The notes: generated from the letters alone by a model not told the origin. Positions 12,263 to 24,202 are shown, numbered from the stretch's first letter. The stretch is 64,000 nucleotides of DNA from Adineta ricciae (GCA_905250025.1 CAJNOJ010000348.1:30225-94224), one strand, 5' to 3'. A program made the numbers and translations.

Positions 12263-12959
12263 TCTGTTGAACTTCATTCATAGTATTCAAATGCATATGA
12301 GAATCCAACTATACCGTTTTGTTGAGCAAACTTTCCTCTATAAAATAGACTGTCTTCTATTTCGCTACAATATAGTCCTTTGGAAATAGGTCCACCGACT
12401 TCCTGTGCTTACTGGTAAAAAGAAACATTATTTCAATATTGCTCAGTATCTCTACTATTACACTGCTATTGGTAAATGAGGCCCAATTTTTTTTCAGCAA
12501 AATAATCAGCAGAACAAGCGCTGCAAAAAGTCTCATCTGAAGAGAAAGTTTTCTAAATACTTTGCATTATTTTGTCTCATCTCTCTTCAAACGATCTACT
12601 AAAAACTTCTTGTTTGAAAATTACGCTGTTTGAACAAATGCATTGGATTCTATTCTGTATCGAAATGGAGAATCATTTTGTAAACAAAATATTTTTTTAT
12701 GTTGACTTATGGATGAGAAATATACAAAATACTGAGAGGTCCATTCATTTTGTGACGCCCGTTACATTACCGTTACAGGCGGCACTTTGCACAGTGCTGT
12801 ACACGAATGAATAATTACTGTCATATTTTTTTCTTCCGCTCTCGCTATATTAGACATACGTTTCTAGCCTAATGTGGAAATATGTACTGTAACTTAAAAT
12901 GAGTGAAATATGTTGAAAAAAATTGCCCTTCTTATTTGTGTATCTGTCACACAACACAA
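12263..12959. other. Intergenic, no gene seen
   Basis: Upstream region of the acetyltransferase. Short open frames here lack start context and motifs. No TATA-like box close to the ATG was convincing. Confidence 0.4.
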
Positions 12960-13490
12960 ATGAAAACAATTGAATATAGCGACGCAATCAACAGTATGGA
13001 TCTATCGTCTTCGGAAAAGGGAAAGCAACTGTCTGGTCGTCTTATACGAATTTCTCGCGATCGAAACTACCCAGTAAATGACATAGAAAACGTTTTATTA
13101 CCATTATTTCGACCAGCTCATACAGAAGAAACTTTACGTGTAACTATTGGCAGTGCCACCCATATTTGGTGTGCATATGAAAATGATCAATGTCTTGGGT
13201 GTGCATTGGCTAGTGATATTGGTTCAAATCATGGGTTGTATCTGATTTTATTTGGTGTCTCTCAATCTGCACAAGGTTTTGGAATTGGATCACGTATATT
13301 AACAAAAATGATCAAATGGTGTCGAAAACGTCGGCGTCCATTTATTTTTCTTTTGACAGAATCTCACAATGAACGAGCCCTTCGATTGTATCGAAAGGTT
13401 GGTTTTCAAAAACATTCTTCTTCCTCTATATATGATGAGTCTTTACCCGATTACGGCGATGGTGTCATTCCATTAATACTAGTGATATAA
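12960..13490 (+). CDS. GNAT-family N-acetyltransferase
   Basis: Single-exon 176-residue protein starting MKTIEYSDAI. The open frame extends upstream to 12903 but without an ATG, so 12960 is the start chosen. It carries the GNAT acetyl-CoA site, motif A: GVSQSAQGFGIGSRIL (Q-x-x-G-x-G) around residue 100. Motif B follows: TESHNERALRLYRKVGF. The family transfers an acetyl group from acetyl-CoA to an amine on a protein or small molecule; the substrate cannot be read here. The N-terminal ~45 residues are polar and unlike the core. No introns, no signal peptide, no membrane segment, so probably cytosolic. The intronless form and compact bacterial-like fold make horizontal origin possible, but nothing in base composition proves it. 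Confidence 0.85.
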   Translation: MKTIEYSDAINSMDLSSSEKGKQLSGRLIRISRDRNYPVNDIENVLLPLFRPAHTEETLRVTIGSATHIWCAYENDQCLGCALASDIGSNHGLYLILFGVSQSAQGFGIGSRILTKMIKWCRKRRRPFIFLLTESHNERALRLYRKVGFQKHSSSSIYDESLPDYGDGVIPLILVI

Positions 13491-14183
13491 ATAAATAGCA
13501 CTCGTCAAACATGACTCGCCTTACCCCCGATTGAATACAATGTAAATCACGGTCACGGCTCTCAGCTATGAGTAAAAAAAATATGAAACCATTCGAATAT
13601 AATCCACATCTTTGAGTCATATGCATGTCACTGAAATTGTGTAACCTCCTGGTGTATGCTAGTGTGGGTGTGCATTGTGTTTTATATCATCATCGAACAA
13701 ACTATACTGGAGATCTCGCATCGGTCAGTTTAAAAAATGTTGTCAAGAAAATTATTAGTATGAATTAAAAAAGGTATTCACTTGCTTTATGCATCAAGTT
13801 CTAGGCGTATTATTGGAATCATATAAGGATTCACGCAACCAAAACATTATATAATTTTTCATGGAACGAATGAATACTTACCGTAGCTGCTAGCCGATCC
13901 GAACATGCACAACTTTTTCTACCGATATGTATGTACACGTGTTCTACGGAAGAACTCCGTCTTTTTCTTCGCAAAAGAATTGTTGACCGTGAAAAGAGAT
14001 AAATGTACCCTGTGTTATCAAACACTGAGTGATATAGGCTGCGTATACGCGCTGTAGCTTCTCAAAGAAGATACCTTTTGATTAAATAGTTCGCTATTTA
14101 ATGGATTTCATTGAGCTTTTTCCTCTGCAATGAACACATGAAAAAAAAACTAATCATCACTATCAATAATTCAGCAGATGTTT
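13491..14183. other. Intergenic, no gene seen
   Basis: Bases 13501-13545 are a copy of the small dispersed repeat also at 2273-2315. A minus-strand open frame at 13831-14025 has no supporting motif. Confidence 0.4.
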
Positions 14184-14188
14184 TGTCA

Positions 14189-14371
14189 TGAAATGGATAC
14201 ATGTTGTAAAGGAAGGAATTGCTGCTGCTGGTGGAAATGCAAGAGGAAATGAACTTAACCAATTGAACGGGCCCTATGGGAATACTTGTTGATGCGTTCG
14301 GTTTAATTTATGTTGCAGATTGTGGAAATTCACGAATGGAAAGATTTGATTTAGTTTGTCAATGAGTAAAA
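14189..14371 (+). pseudogene. NHL-repeat gene fragment
   Basis: The reading MKWIHVVKEGIAAAGGNARG, NELNQLNGPYG and then, one frame over, VDAFGLIYVADCGNSRM matches one complete NHL repeat of the kind common in rotifer secreted or membrane proteins (AGGNGxGxxxNQLxxPxG, VDxxGxxYVADxxNxR). A single frame jump falls between GPYG and VDAF. No other repeat blades or upstream exons are visible, so this is a stranded piece of a host gene and not a working propeller. Confidence 0.7.
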
Positions 14372-16534
14372 AAAGACTTCCATTTGTTGGTTTTCTCTTT
14401 GAAATAAAAAAAGGTTTTAACTTACAAATAAAATACATCGTATTCTCTTCTTGTTCTCATCTCATTTTCAGCTTTTGAGGCTGAAACAAGTTCAGTTCTA
14501 CTATTTCAGAGTCTTTGGAGTTCAGCAACACGAGATGAATTTCCATTGCATTGTTTTTCTATTTGAAAAGCAAGTAAATCTTGGTTTATTAGGATAAAAA
14601 TTGTGGTTTCCACTTCAATACTCAAACTGTCGCGACAACTGGTTAGATTTAGTTTTTGTCAGTGATTTTATTCGTTGTTCCAGATGATGCTCATTTTGGT
14701 TTTTCAATCTGATTACAATCGAACTAATTCAATTAATTCCATATATCACAGAAACGAAAAACTATATATGTAAGGAATGGAAAGATGACTAATGGAAGAA
14801 ATGAAAGAAAAGAAAAAGGAAAAGCCTATAACATAGTTAGCGTCATCGAATGATGACGCTAACAACCAACTTATTCAACTATAAGTGACAATAAAAGATA
14901 TACTGTAGGTCACAAATTTGTGAAGAATTTCGGCAACTTTGTTAGATCCGGACTCAACAACAATGAGTTACTTTTTAATATGAGAATCTCATTAAATACT
15001 TATTAGATATCAACGGCTAGTGGTGAGGGATCGACCAGAGAGAGGCCGACAGACGACTAGGCGTTATAATTTCAGAAGATTTCACGAAGCGAAATTGATC
15101 TAAATAAAACATTCTGACAAGTTATCAAACGATCAGATCGTTCAATTGAAATAACCTTTTTGTCTCTTTGGACGAATAGTAGCGTTCTAATACTATCCTT
15201 TCAGTAGAGGGCTTAGCGGCTACTAGGCCCCATCACTTGTCTTTAGCTATTTGATTATCAGAGTAGAAAAAACATAAAATCTTTCGGAATATTCTTCATG
15301 TTTGAAAATACACGACTTCTTTTTCTTTGATTCAATTCGAACCAGTGATTGAATACTTAGTATAATGTTTAAGTACAATCGTACTATGTACTAGTACTGG
15401 AGCGCATTTATACTTGGTGCGTGCTAAAATCATCTGTCTCATCATATTTAGCGAAGAAAGCAGGCTTGATTACATGAATAGGCGAATCTTTATCCATTCT
15501 ATTTGTATTTGTTTCTTTTACACATGTATGAAGGATAGTTATGCATAAGCCCATTAAAATACTTAATATGGAAAAAAACTCAATGGTTTCCTTTAGTGAA
15601 ATGCGAAATTTTAATAATCTCAATGAGACGTAACTGATAAATAATAGCTAGATAAGAACTTCTCATTAAGGCATCACCGTAATTACTTTCGATATTTATG
15701 AATACAAAGAATTTTTCGACATCGTTGAAACTCTGTAGCACAGGTCTTATGATGTTTAAGTAAAATGATTAAATATCCAGATTTCGTTGATGTTAGCATC
15801 ATTGGATATTACTTCATGACGCTACCTTCTACATAGCTGTTTTCTTGTATTTCTTTTTCTCTTTCTTTCCTGTCGTTTTAGTTTTCGTTTGATTATTATG
15901 TCCGTTCTCATGATGATCCCTGTGATTGCATTTCTTGTTTGTTTTCTTCTTTTTCTCTTTTTTTCTCAGATCATCTTCGATCTGTATATATGTTGTGGTT
16001 TTTCTATTTTCGACCAGTCTTTTGTTATCGTTTTCTTTAGTGTTTTATTCGATTTCATCCAATAAAACACCCTTATCATCTCATCCACATCCATTCTCTT
16101 AATCTCTCATCACATCCCCCGATACAAGAGACTCACAGTTGATCTTGTAGACTTCACTGAAGTATGAAGTTTTGAAATGCCTTTAGGCAGAATTAGCTTC
16201 AAAGGCAATTATTGCATTATTAACAAGTACTACGTACAAAGTACACTACAGTACCAGTACCCAGCACTTTTTATTTAAGTACAATCGTACTCAATACAAC
16301 TACACAGTACAATATGAAAAAGAGCAGTACGTTCAACTTCCAGTACGAAATAAATTTGTTAATTGCATAATGTTTGTCCAGTCACGGTTTAGATAGAGAG
16401 TATAAGGGCAAGCGTGTGAATAAATTCCAATCCACGCGCTGGCCGTCTAACTAATAAAGAACAATATGTAGTCAACAGTTAATGTAAAAAGAATTTGTTT
16501 TATTTATATGTACAGCAATCATTTTCAACACTAA
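14366..16534. other. Intergenic with hairpin and GTAC-rich repeats
   Basis: A perfect 12-base stem with a 4-base loop lies at 14836-14863. The word TTTAAGTACAATCGTACT occurs twice in the same orientation (15368-15385 and 16274-16291), each inside a cluster of GTAC words, probably remnants of one repeat family. 15015-15063 is the inverted partner of 9014-9062. A minus-strand frame at 15408-15623 contains one possible membrane helix (FFSILSILMGLCITILHTC) but has no start or splice proof. Confidence 0.4.
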
Positions 16535-17635
16535 TTATTGCCGTTGAATAGGTTGAACATTATTTCCTCTTCCAGTTCTTTTAGGTTGACTGGTAGTAGT
16601 ATTTGTTTGATTTCCACCTTGTACTATTGGTTGAACTCTTATCGGTACATATCGTATTAAGTCAGTTGCTGTAAGAGTAACTTGTAATCCATTTTGAATA
16701 CAGCGTTTGAATTCACTACGAAACTTAGGCCCTGTCAAAGTATAAAGATAAAAACTGATAACAGGATTGGTAGTGGCAAAAAATCGCTCTAAATTCAATG
16801 TGAAAACAAAGATAGCCTGGTCAAACATTGGTAACGGTCGCTTTAGCATAGTTACAGTAATTGAATAGTACGTAACTTGTATAGCATAAGGGCTTAAGAG
16901 AAGAATAGCAATCAATACTTGTATTAAATGCATTTTAACTAATTGACGATCATTTGAACGCTGTCGTTCATTTCGTGCATTGTCTGCTATAGGAACGACA
17001 CGATTGTGCATACTGCGGACATTGAGAACTATTAAAGCGCCAAAGATGCTCTGTAATATGACTGGTATAACACCCATAATGAACGGTTCAACAGTGTAAT
17101 AAATAAAATAATTGATTGATGTTATAGTACAAACCCTTTGTCCATAAGTTACAGCAATCTCATAAATAATCAATACCGTTGAATAAAGGGCTAACATGAT
17201 TATAATAGTGAGTATAATAACTTTTCGAGCTATGGATACACTACTCAATCGACGAAGCCGTACGCTTTTTGAACTCGATAGGAATCGATCGATACTGGCC
17301 AATACGATAAACCATGAACAAAGAGCCATAGCAGTAGATGACAAATATTGACGTACTTTACATATAAAAACACTGGTAAGAGTTATATCTAAATTCCAAG
17401 CTTCTATCATATAACGTACAAATATTGTGAAATAAATTGCAATGGTATTATTGATTGACCCAGCTAAAAAGTACATTGAACATGGATTAGTACGTAATGC
17501 TGGGCGAGTAAATATAATAATATTGCAGATATTTCCAAAGGTTCCAAAGACTATCTGAAAAATTGGAATGATACGACTTGTCCACATGGTGATTGCATTT
17601 AAAGTTTGATAGAAATTTGCCAAAGAATCTGACAT
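16535..17635 (-). CDS. Rhodopsin-like (class A) G-protein-coupled receptor
   Basis: Single-exon 366-residue receptor. Seven hydrophobic segments are visible. TM1 carries GTFGNICNIIIF (the G-N pair). The TM3 end reads ASIDRFLSSS in place of DRY. TM6 is HLIQVLIAILLLSPYAI. TM7 reads TNPVISFYLYTL, a NPxxY-like form, followed by a short basic helix 8 (GPKFRSEFKRC). The two conserved Cys expected to pair outside the cell are Cys in FICKVRQYL before TM3 and Cys in QRVCTI in loop 2. The Asn/Gly/Thr-rich tail ends in QPIQRQ. The type resembles the large rotifer expansion of peptide-like receptors; the ligand is unknown. ATG at 17633-17635. Confidence 0.88.
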   Translation of the reverse strand: MSDSLANFYQTLNAITMWTSRIIPIFQIVFGTFGNICNIIIFTRPALRTNPCSMYFLAGSINNTIAIYFTIFVRYMIEAWNLDITLTSVFICKVRQYLSSTAMALCSWFIVLASIDRFLSSSKSVRLRRLSSVSIARKVIILTIIIMLALYSTVLIIYEIAVTYGQRVCTITSINYFIYYTVEPFIMGVIPVILQSIFGALIVLNVRSMHNRVVPIADNARNERQRSNDRQLVKMHLIQVLIAILLLSPYAIQVTYYSITVTMLKRPLPMFDQAIFVFTLNLERFFATTNPVISFYLYTLTGPKFRSEFKRCIQNGLQVTLTATDLIRYVPIRVQPIVQGGNQTNTTTSQPKRTGRGNNVQPIQRQ

Positions 17636-17987
17636 TTTAATAAAGTAAAATAATCAAATATATAATAATCAATAAACTAGTTCTTAATTTTATATTTGTG
17701 ATAATATTCACGATGGGTATGATGCAGTTTATTTTGTTCTTTTATATATGTGTTTTGTACTTCAAAGGAAAGCGAACTTGATTGGTGCAATGGAAAAAAC
17801 GAGATAATCTTAAAAAAATTTAATGGGAGAAACTGATGCATCAAATTAGTAATAAATCTTTGAAAAAAAAACACTATAGTCATGCAAATTGTTATCGTCT
17901 TTCGATGCATATATAATTTAATATATTTTTAAAACTTTTTTCACATGACTATCTAAAACAGATCTCATACGTCATAGAAAAAAGTAA
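17636..17987. other. Receptor upstream region
   Basis: AT-rich and non-coding; no promoter element can be fixed. It ends where the inverted-repeat element begins. Confidence 0.35.
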
Positions 17988-18252
17988 ATATTTCGGTAAA
18001 ACGGAAAATCGACAATAGGAATTTGGACAACGGAATTTGGACAATATTGTTGGATTTAAAAAACTGCCTAGAGATAGGGTGAGGGTGCATATGAGGATGT
18101 GAGGGTGTGGATAGGTCCGGGCAGTAGGATACTACATGAAAATTTGTACCGAAATACTCCTAGGAAAGCCTATGCAGTTTTTCAAATCTGCAAGATTGTC
18201 CAAATTCCGTTGTCCAAATTCCTATTGTCGATTTTCCACTAAACCGATATTT
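17988..18252. repeat. MITE-like element with ~75-base terminal inverted repeats
   Basis: The left arm (17988-18072) and right arm (18172-18252) are reverse complements with few mismatches. Each contains the doubled word GGAATTTGGACAA next to AAAATCGACAATAG. The ~100-base centre is GA-rich (GAGGGTG words). AAATAT lies at the outer edge of both arms and might be a target duplication or part of the repeat. Family unknown. Confidence 0.65.
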
Positions 18253-18587
18253 CATTTGCATAAAATTCTTAAATTCAGATTTCATCATTCCATTCATAAT
18301 GAATTTGTATTTAGCAATACAATCTTATTTTCGATCTTTTCGATAATTAAAAAGACACTTTCCAAGTATCTAACATATTCAATTTTTGCCTTATTTTTTA
18401 ATGTGTTAATTCCTCATCTAATTCATTGAACTTATGCATTAGCGATTCAAAATGCGTCATTCGCTCTATATATAGGATGACACACTTGAGATATGACATT
18501 AAAAGAATAAAGTACTTCAACACACCCAAAATGATGAATTCGGTCGTAATAAATGAAAAAATAATGTTTTTTTTTCTCTCGAATGCA

Positions 18588-18735
18588 CTGAGGGTCATGC
18601 CGAAAAAAGTGGTCAGAAAATTCAAATTCGTTTGTGTGCGTGTGAATGCGTGTCACAGGTCAAGGATCAAACGTCAAAAAAGCTTTTTCTCAAATCTTTT
18701 AGGAAAGAAAGTTGTGTCGTTTGGGACGGATACGT
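18588..18735 (+). repeat. Dispersed repeat, copy 1
   Basis: About 130 bases recur in the same orientation at 19271-19400: both contain GGGTCAT..CGAAAAAA, then GTGTCA, AGGTCAA and TCAAAAAA words, and end near GTTTGGGA-GGAT. The open frames on both strands in this stretch are by-products of the repeat and are not listed as genes. Confidence 0.5.
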
Positions 18736-19074
18736 TACTTAGATTTTTATAAAGGAAACCTACCACACGAGCCCCTCCAACCGCCCTAGAACTATGTTAG
18801 AGAGGTGATAATGCACTATTGATGCATTGATTTCTTACTGATGCGCTCGACCGAAGGAGATTATATTTAATATTTAATGATAAGATACATTGAATGTTTA
18901 GGAAATATGTTCGCCTACATTTCGGAAGTTAAATAACTTTGTCTTTGGAGAGGTATTCAACATAATGTTTCGTTCTCGCCTACCACATAGACTCAAATCA
19001 TGCACCTATAGTGCCAGCACTCAAGGAAGTATCTACGAATCTTCATTTATAGGATGCAAGATTTATATATTGCT

Positions 19075-19118
19075 TTAACCCTTTGAATCCCAGTGGGACA
19101 TACACGTATATGTCCCAC
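19075..19118 (+). repeat. Candidate piggyBac left terminus (TTAA + CCCTTTGA) with hairpin
   Basis: TTAA (19075-19078) is followed by CCCTTTGAATCCCAGT, which resembles the TTAA-CCC start of piggyBac elements. Directly after it lies a perfect 10-base stem (19093-19102 with 19109-19118). A piggyBac transposase starts about 1.4 kb downstream, so it may be its left end; the distance is longer than usual and the matching right end was not found. Confidence 0.4.
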
Positions 19119-19270
19119 CTATAAAAAAAAGTTCATTTTTTTTTAGTAAAACTGAAATAGTTTCAAGAGTTTTTGGGCATAACATTAATTTTTATGTTTG
19201 CATAAGTTGATACCTATATGAATTGGCATATATTGAAAAGTGTAGAGCGATTTGTTCTTTAAATTTCTTC

Positions 19271-19400
19271 GACTGAAAGAAGGGTCATACGAAAAAAATA
19301 GTTTGTCTGTTTGTGTCAGGGTCAGAGGTCAAAGGTCAAAAAAACATTTTCTTGGAAAAGGCTCAAAACTTCATGAAACACCGTTTGGGAGGGATCCTGA
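19271..19400 (+). repeat. Dispersed repeat, copy 2
   Basis: Partner of 18588-18735, diverged mainly by small indels. An open frame spanning 19252-19611 owes its length to this repeat and shows no protein motif. Confidence 0.5.
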
Positions 19401-20456
19401 GGCTCTAGGTTGCCTGGATGACGGGCGGAGGGACAGGGACGTGACAGAAATGAAGAAAACATTTCAATCGCGCCTGAGAGGAGGGCTACATAGAAGAGTT
19501 GATTACGAAAAAGTAAAAACACACTCGGTTGACTGTCGCATACTAAAGGCCAGTAATCCAAAAAGACATTCATTCACAAGTTACATACTGGAGAGCAATC
19601 TTAAATGCTGAGCCTTAATATATTGAAAGTTTTCGTAGGTCTTCAAGCTTTTTAACAAGGAGACAACTTCAGATGTTCGGACGCTGATAATCTCATCCGC
19701 GAGATGCTCATGGAATGCTAATTAACTTTCGATACTTTTTAGTAGCACACGGGTGATTATATGATAGAGAGGGGCAGCTTTGGAGCGGCGAGTTGTGAGT
19801 AGCGTCCCTGTGGGGCACCGACGAACAACGAGCTGTGCCTGGTAATCTAACCAGTTACCAAAGTATCAACAATCCGACACGTTCGAATGCGAAATATAGA
19901 GTCTCATTTGTTTTTACCGAAATTATCTTTCTTTTAGAAAAAGGAGGACATGTTTAAAGGTGCAAATTCATAATAGTCATTTATAGCGAACTTCTGCTTC
20001 CTGTGAAGAGTGACTGTCAGTCAGGAATATAGAATAACTAAAAGCAGCACAATTAGTCCTTTGACTCTTTTGAAGACTGTGAGGCGAATGAAGATCAGTT
20101 TCTGGGGACCCTTTCAAAGGTTATATAAATGTCTTTTTTTGCATAAAACGCACATAAGACTATTTTATTTTCAGTCAGTGGTTCAGTCGAGGGCACAGGG
20201 AGTCTGCTTCGACGAGCGGTACTAGTTTACAATATTTTCATTTAACAATTGATATTTGTCAAATGTTGTGTTTTTACCAATTATATCACAGTAACCTTAC
20301 TCACAAAAATTATATAGTCGCTGAGCGACCCCTATATTTCAGAGAATGTAGAGATAATTTATTGGATGATTTCCTTCTGCCATCAATGTAGTTGAGTGAT
20401 AATTGTATATACATAACGTTGATTGTTGATCAAAACATTTCATTACGTTTAGCATC
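19401..20456. other. No gene seen; possible 5' part of the piggyBac element
   Basis: A moderately GC-richer patch lies near 19.38-19.46 kb. Nothing recognisable up to the transposase start. Confidence 0.35.
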
Positions 20457-21243
20457 ATGGATTTTGATTTTTTCGAGGAAAATTCATCTGATGACGATAG
20501 TAGTATTACTACTTCCCAGGTCGAACAATCCTATACTCGGATGGTGATAACTCATTGACCGACGAGCTGAATCAAGTTTTAATTGATGAGTGGAAATGGG
20601 ATACTGCGAATACTATGTTTACAAGTTCTTTTAATTATTCTGATGGAAGTGCATTGGGAAACAATATCGTTCGACCCATCGATGCATTCAATGAATATAT
20701 ATCTCAAGACATTATGAAATTAATTGTTAATCAAACGAACGTTTATGGACAGCAGCGTTGTGTTGAAAAAGGTAAAAATACAACAGATTGGACGGAAATC
20801 GATTCAACCCAAATTTATTCATTTATGGGAATCTTACTTATCATGGGTTTTCACAAATTACCACGAATTCGTGATTATTGGAGTAATGATCGGAATCTTT
20901 TTACACCAACTGTCGCCAATGTAATGACAAGGGCTGAATTTCAACGAATTTTTTCCAACATTCATCTTGCTACTAATACAAAGTTTTCATCGAACCTTTC
21001 TACTGAGAATAAACAACATAAAGTTAGTGATTTTCTGACTATGTTGAAAAGAAATTTCCAGAAAAATTATTCTCTAGGATTCTGTTTATCTATTGATGAG
21101 TTCATGGTAAAATTCAAAGGCAGATCTTCAATAAAACAGTATCTGCCATTAAAACCAGCTAAGAGAGGGTACAAAGTATGGGTTCTAGCTGAGTCAACCA
21201 CAGGTTATGTTTATAGTTTTGAGATGTCTAATGGAAAGAAAAA
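20457..21243 (+). pseudogene. piggyBac-family transposase (PGBD4-like), truncated by assembly gap
   Basis: The likely start at 20457 gives the usual acidic N-terminus (MDFDFFEENSSDDDSS). The frame shifts by one near 20520-20530. The main part (20555 on) contains the family core: FNEYISQDIMKLIVNQTN, MGILLIMGFHKLPRIRDYWS, and the first catalytic-region Asp in FCLSIDEFMVKFKGRSS with LPLKPAKRGYKVWVLA. The rest falls in the N block starting at 21244. After the gap a different transposase family begins, so the remaining catalytic Asp residues and the cysteine-rich tail are not in the window. piggyBac proteins cut and paste DNA at TTAA. Confidence 0.85.
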
Positions 21244-21332
21244 NNNNNNNNNNNNNNNNNNNNNNNNNNNNNNNNNNNNNNNNNNNNNNNNNNNNNNNNN
21301 NNNNNNNNNNNNNNNNNNNNNNNNNNNNNNNN
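21244..21332. other. Assembly gap (89 N)
   Basis: A run of N between a piggyBac gene and an unrelated Tc5-like fossil. The change of family across the gap means the join may be wrong or the true gap longer. Confidence 0.95.
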
Positions 21333-22890
21333 CAAGAATATATAGTAATGTATCACGTAGTTTTATCACAATCTGAAAAAACAATGAGTGAAATAAACCG
21401 AACAATGGAATTGTTCCAAGAACGAACACATAAAGAACTTCCAGCTTCGTCATCACTTGCGTAGATTCAGGAAAATGAAATTGCTGATCAGTTGTTTAAT
21501 GTATTTGAGTCAATATGGAGAAGCACGTCATACAATGAAGAAAATGAAATTACCCTCGATCATAATACAATGGATAATTAAATTGAGGAATGCGAGGAAA
21601 ATTTGGATTACAAAGCAAAAGACGAAGAAAACCCGGTGTTCGAATAATTTTCTTTGTCATATATGAAGCAAGCGCTTGATTATTATGATGCAATTAATCC
21701 AAAAACGGGGAAACGATCTCATACATGGAGAAACGTTCAGAACAACTGTAGAAGAATCAAAGATCAATCGTATATGTCCCGCTTACGAGACTATATTGAG
21801 AAAGGGGGAGCGAAGAAACAAAAGATGGATTCAGTAGACGATTACGTTTATAACTACTTCGAGTGTGCTCGGGATCTTCTCTGTGTAGTACATGATATTG
21901 ATTTAAAAAGATGTGCTGTACGAAAAGCAAGGATGACGTCATTGCATGGGTTCGCGGCGTCAGATCATTGGATCTTGAATTTTTAACACAAACACAATAT
22001 TTGCTCGAGAAAAATTATAAAGGTTAGGAAACAAATCATACCTACCATACGAAAGTTTTACATGATAAGTTGATCTGTAAATCGCTTCTTTTCTATGTAG
22101 TAACAAAGCGTGAGATCGTCAATGAAGCTGAAATTAAAAAGTCAGCTGATGAATTTGTTTCTGAAGTTAAATCATTGTTACCTTATTATAATGAAGATTT
22201 CGTATTGAATTGAGATCAGGCAGGACTTCAGCTTGAGTGTCCCTCAACTCGAACTCTCTCATATCAAGGAGAAAAGCCGACACTTGCCACCGTACGTTCA
22301 GTAAATGCAACTATTTATAGTTACACGGTTCAACCGACGATCACCATGAGTGGTAAGATCTTCGGCCCTGTTTATATATGTCTCAACGAAGTAAATGGTC
22401 GAATGAGCAGTAATATGTTGACATGGACAGACATATGAAAAAGGCATTTATGAATCAATAAGAAGACTTAAGCGACTAGAAATTCCACGGAAAACAATTT
22501 CTACCATTCAGCCACTGGAAGTCTTCTTTAATAGACAGTGGAAAGTGATCGTTCGTAGGGGTTCACGAGCGTGTTCTTCTCGATGAAATAGATATTCATC
22601 TTGCACAAAGAAATAATATAATTCGCTTACAATCGATTATTCATAATCAACTTTCCTCTCCAGATTTCGTTCCTATGATACGATATGCATGGTTCAAAAG
22701 TGGATACACTGATGTTGATTCTCGATCATTTCAATCAGTTACACAAGTATGCTTCAAATTCAAACAAGATTACTGTGACGGACATTCATGTGATCAATAT
22801 GCATTCATTCGATGTGGTCACTGTAGCAAAATTTTTTTGTTTTCAGGACTTTTTCGTTAATTTTCATATCCGTGATATCTGGCTAATCTA
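21333..22890 (+). pseudogene. Tc5/pogo-like DDE transposase fossil, copy 2
   Basis: A chain of frames on one strand reads ALDYYDAINPKTGKRSHTW, YIEKGGAKKQKMD, IVNEAEIKKSADEF, FVLN-DQAGLQLECPS, RTLSYQGEKPT, SYTVQPTITMSGKIFG and a QPLEVFFNRQWK motif. It ends with MIRYAWFKSGY and a cysteine/histidine cluster (DYCDGHSCDQYAFIRCGHC). This order fits the CENP-B/Tigger/Tc5 group: a DNA-binding part, a DDE nuclease, and the Cys-rich end known from Tc5. At least five stops or frame changes break it. It is clearly homologous to 10.87-11.88 kb, but it lacks that copy's inverted arms. Confidence 0.75.
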
Positions 22891-24202
22891 AACCAGTGTT
22901 TTGTTTTCATTGTTATTCCATTATGCTTGTTTTTTGCCATAGTGATCGCGTATACATTCAAGAAAAGTTTATATTCAAAAACGTTGAGAAAAAGACAGGA
23001 AAAGACCAAGCTTTAGTTTTCAACGGCAAATAATTAATTAATTCCTCAGGAATCCGTAGCATTTTTCAAGCCAACATTTTCTAATTAGTTGGTAAAGTAA
23101 AATCGCGAGACTGGAATCATCTCGATCTGAAAAAAACGAGCCAGATCCATGTCTGATATTGTAAATAAAAAGTTTTTAAACTGCACTCATTTTCTTATAT
23201 AGAAAAATTTGAATTTTTGGTAAAACTGTCAATATCGCTTGTAACTTGAAAAATTGATAACTTTTACTGAAAGCAACTTGCGCACGGACCAACTCAGGAT
23301 ATATTACACCTAGGTATGCCCTACCTACCCGTCACATTCCGAGCCATAAAGCGTTTTGACACGTCGGATGATTCCCTCGTAACACATCATCAGACACGTA
23401 TGCGGGAAAAGTGAAAAAACTACAAATATATTAATCATTTTTATATAATCCATCGATCATAGCAATAACAATCACGGTTGATAGTCACTTTGACCGATAA
23501 AAACCATGTCATATATTTAGTAATAATAATATGAGAGACGATTGAAAGGCGAAAACGCTAACAAGGTACCGGTATGACATTCCGTATCTTCAAAACACAG
23601 AGGTTCTGATGACATCACGAATATCGCCAATGACATAAAAATTTAACAAACTGATAACAGAATACAAAGGTACTATATGCATAACAAATCCTGCTCATAA
23701 TGAAAAAGTATCTCAGGCAATAGATTTCAATAGGAAGCAAATAAGAAAATAGCGCAGAAGGAACTCCCTGTATGTTCGCCCATAAATCGTGCGATCAGAA
23801 ATATTGAAATCCTACGAATCAGAAAAGTCCAACAAATACAGAGAATCCCGACACCACAACGAATGGCGACCTATATCTATCCGAATATTTAAAACATTAA
23901 TATATAAAACTTTTCCAATAGCTTCAAGCACGCGAAATGAAAATATCCCAATTGCTAAGTCGTCTCTATGGTTGTGGTAGCTTTTCGTTGAAACACATCG
24001 CACCCTTACCCACCCTCAAGATGAATGCGTCAGACATTTTATTTTCAACATTTCTAAACCTGTTAAAGTGAGTTAATGAAAAGTTTGATTTTGCGTATCA
24101 ATATAGCTTTCTTATTTGTCAAATTATCTTCCGAAGATGACAAACGTTGGGGAAGTCCTAATTTTTCCAGTTTATGTAAGATGTGTCGACAATAATCATT
24201 GT
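22891..24202. other. Intergenic, no gene seen
   Basis: Short open frames near 23.8-24.0 kb overlap on both strands and lack motifs. No promoter or RNA gene recognised. Confidence 0.4.

Noticed and set aside
18398-18752. Overlapping open frames on both strands
   Set aside because: Mutually antisense, no protein features, and they overlap a dispersed repeat.
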